Assembly (NCBI GenBank): GCA_029961685.1
Contig: JARWKL010000005.1
Location: forward strand, 15,342,164 to 15,406,163
Direction: 5' to 3'
DNA: 64,000 nucleotides
Source: Aristolochia californica
Lineage: Eukaryota; Streptophyta; Magnoliopsida; Piperales; Aristolochiaceae
How positions within the stretch are numbered: position 1 is the stretch's first letter; the number at the start of each line of letters is the position of its first letter. The notes under the pieces were generated by a model. That model was given only the letters and a program-made list of their open reading frames with translations, made no database searches and was not told the DNA's origin. Below are positions 61,759 through 64,000 of the stretch, piece by piece. The position numbers were made by a program, and so were the translations under genes.

Positions 61759-64000
61759 TATCATTTTTTTTTCTTACGAGACGAAGGGAAAGTGAAAAAA
61801 AAAGTTTTGATTTAAGAAAAATGTATACATAAAAAATGGGAATGCACAATACACAAATGTAGAGAGATATAATTCCAAAAAGTGTCTATAATTTTTAGGG
61901 ATTGTTAACTCTTTTTAGTTTTTATATATCAGGTTCTGCAATCGTCGGGAAAAGGGGGAGGCAGGGGATTTTTAACTAGGTGTTGAATCCCAATCGATAA
62001 GTCATTCCTTAAAAAAATATAGCCCATTACGCATGATAAATCACTTTATATTCATCTATGATCGTTAGGTCAGCTTTTTGTAAATGAGCAAAATAATGGC
62101 TTGTTTCACTCGAGTAAATATCCCACCGCACGTTCACTTGGGAATTGAATGTTATTCTCTTTAAAAGGTTTGGATCCGTAGGTCATTTGCATCTTTAACA
62201 TGTTTCAAGCATGCATATCCATCTGTTCCAACATGTGTAGAAAATTCTCTTTCTTTTAAAATTCCGAGCTACAAGGTTTGGACTTGTGGAATTTCCAAAA
62301 CTTGGATAACAAAACTTCTGTGTTCATTTGTGGTGTGTGAATAAATTTTGTTCACTTACATTTTTTATTGCTTTAAATTCTTTCCATGCTTAAACTCTAA
62401 AATTTTCATTATGTTTGATCTATTTGCCTTTTTTCATTTTTTTTTACGAGAAGAAGAGAAAGTGAAAACTCAAGTTCTGATTTAAGAAAAAAGTATACAA
62501 GTAAAATGGAAATACAAATTGCACAGAGAGGGATAATTCCAAAAAGGGTCCGTAATTTTTATGGATTGTAAACTCTTTTTAGTTTTTATATATCAGGGTC
62601 TGCAATCGTCTGGAAAGGGGGGAGGCGGTGGATTTTTAACTGAGTGTTGACTCCCAATCCATGTGTCATTCCTTCCAAAAATATAGCCTGTTATGCATGA
62701 TAAATCACTTTACAATCATCTATAAATGTTAGGTCAGATTTTTCGAAATGGGAAAATAAAGGCATGTTTTACTCGGGTAAATATCCCACAGCAAGTTTAC
62801 TTTGGAATTTTATGTTATTCTCTTGAAAAGGTTGATCCATTTTTTAAAACATGTGTAGAAAAATCAATTTCTTATAAAATTCAAAGCTATAAGGGTTGAA
62901 GTAGGCGAATTTCCCAAACATGGATAACAAAAACTTTTGAGTTCATTTGTGGTGTGTGAATAAATTTTCTTTACTTACATTTGTCATTACTTTAAATTCT
63001 TTCCATATAAACTCTAAAATTTTAATTTTTTTGTGATCTATTTGCCTTTATCACTTTTTCTGTTTACGAGATGAAAGGAAAGTGAAAACTCAAGTTTTGA
63101 TTTAAGAAAAGAGTATACATCTAAAATTTAAATGCATAATGCACAAATGTAGATAGGGATAATTCCAAAAAAGGTCTGTAATTTTTAGGGATTGTAAACT
63201 CTTTTCAGTTTTTATATATCAGGTTCTGCATTCTTCCCGAAAAGTGGGAGGCGAGGGATTTTTAACTTAGTGTTGACTCCAAATCCATATGTCATTCCTT
63301 ACAAAAATAGAGCCCGTTATGCATGATAAATAACTTTAAAATCATCTATGATCGTTAGGTCAACTTTTTGTAAATGGGCAAAATAATGGCTTGTTTTACT
63401 CGGTTAAATATCCCACCGTACGTTCACTTGGGAATTTAATTTTATTCTCTTTAAAAGGTTTGAATCCATAGGTAATTTGAATCTTTAAAATGTGTCAATC
63501 ATGCATATCCATTTTTTAAAACATGTGTAGAAAAATTTCTTTCTTATAAAATTCTGAGATATTAGAGTTGAACTAGTGGAATTTCCTAAAGTTGGATAAC
63601 ATAACTTTTGTGTTCATTTATGGTGTGTGAATAAATTTTTTTTACCTACATTTGTTATTGCTTTAAATTCTTTGCATAAATACACTCTAAAATTTTCATT
63701 TTGTTGTGATCTATTTGCCTTTTTCTCTCTTTTTTTATTTACGAGATGAAGGCAAAGTTAAAAGTCAAGTTTTGACTTAAGAAAAAAGTAGAAATCTAAA
63801 ATGAAAATGCACATTGCACAAATGTAGAGAGAGATAATTCCAAAAAGTGTCGGTAATTTTAAGGGATTGTAAACTCTTTTTAGTTTATATATATCTGGTT
63901 CTGTTATTGTCAAGAAAAGGGAGAGGCGGGAGATTTTTAACTATGTGTTGACTCCCAATCAATAAGTCATTCCTTACAAAAATATAGCCCGTCACACATG
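61754..64000 (-). repeat. Inverted, diverged satellite monomers (type D)
   Basis: Read on the - strand this is the same satellite. Monomer starts (ATAGCC on + strand) fall at 62,024, 62,688, 63,314 and 63,989. The pieces are 61754-62024 (partial), 62025-62688 (664 bp), 62689-63314 (626 bp), 63315-63989 (675 bp) and 63990-64000 (partial). The middle one lacks about 48 bp near 62,834. On the - strand they share AGAACCTGATATATAAAAAC (AGACCC in one), TAAGGAATGAC, and TTAGAGTTTA where A/B/C have TTATAGTTGATG. They mix A-like and C-like features, differ visibly from one another, and show no trimer order. Confidence 0.9.

Noticed and set aside
1..64000. About a hundred open reading frames of 60-107 codons on both strands.
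   Set aside because: They recur at satellite spacing, overlap on opposite strands, are broken in other copies of the same monomer and resemble no protein family I recognise. They are by-products of the repeat.
1..64000. A bacterial or phage accessory region, or a defence system.
   Set aside because: No genes, ribosome-binding sites or operons are present; the entire window is long-period tandem satellite DNA.
1..64000. CRISPR array.
   Set aside because: The repeat unit is ~675 bp with no short direct repeats separated by unique spacers.
1..64000. LTR retrotransposon or DNA transposon tandem array.
   Set aside because: No terminal repeats, primer-binding site, polypurine tract with adjacent LTR, target-site duplication or transposase or reverse-transcriptase motif was found in any frame.
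1..64000. CENP-B box.
   Set aside because: ATGCGTAACGGG at monomer ends matches only the right CGGG part of the consensus; the TTCG half and the spaced A are missing.
1..64000. Ribosomal DNA or tRNA gene cluster as the repeat unit.
   Set aside because: Base composition is far too A+T-rich and no conserved rRNA segment or tRNA A/B box pair with a cloverleaf is visible.

Overview
The whole window is tandemly repeated satellite DNA. I find no protein-coding gene, RNA gene, CRISPR array or recognisable transposon. The sequence is strongly A+T-rich and built from a monomer of about 675 bp that recurs end to end, which points to constitutive heterochromatin (centromeric, pericentromeric or subtelomeric) of a eukaryotic nuclear genome. 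The host cannot be named from sequence alone. A plant is plausible but unproven. Monomer boundaries below use an arbitrary phase: each monomer starts at its GGCTATATTTTT box.

Layout. From 1 to about 61,753 there are 94 head-to-tail monomers or monomer pieces on the + strand, in three diagnosable types (A, B, C). The default order is A-B-C, a trimeric higher-order repeat (HOR) of about 2,023 bp. Clean trimers dominate 2.7-10.7 kb, 12-15.4 kb, 17.2-22.6 kb, 25.7-29.8 kb, 40.2-45.5 kb, 46.7-52.7 kb and 54.1-61.7 kb. Between them are departures: doublets (B-B at 674-2025, A-A at 31.7, 33.7 and 38.8 kb, C-C at 37.5 kb), hybrid monomers (B/C at 11,385, 33,057 and 53,414; C/A at 15,436 and 22,580; B/A at 23,722; C/B at 37,466; A/B at 45,549) and internal deletions. 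The most disordered stretch is 31.7-40.2 kb.

At about 61,753 orientation flips within a C monomer. The remaining 2.2 kb is the same satellite family on the - strand, but made of monomers that are clearly more diverged, fit none of A/B/C and show no trimer order (called D here). This looks like the edge between a homogenised HOR core and older flanking monomers, joined by an inversion.

Recent history can be read from shared private variants. A five-monomer block (50,747-54,087) is repeated next to itself (54,088-57,444), offset about 3.33-3.36 kb. A second five-monomer offset (about 3,360 bp) links 9.4-11.4 kb with 12.7-14.8 kb. A four-monomer offset (about 2.70 kb) links 23.0-24.2 kb with 25.7-26.9 kb. 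A trimer offset (about 2,026 bp) links 26.4-27.8 kb with 28.4-29.8 kb. These are what unequal exchange and conversion within a satellite should leave. The short open frames that recur (60-107 codons) are by-products of the repeat and are not annotated as genes.
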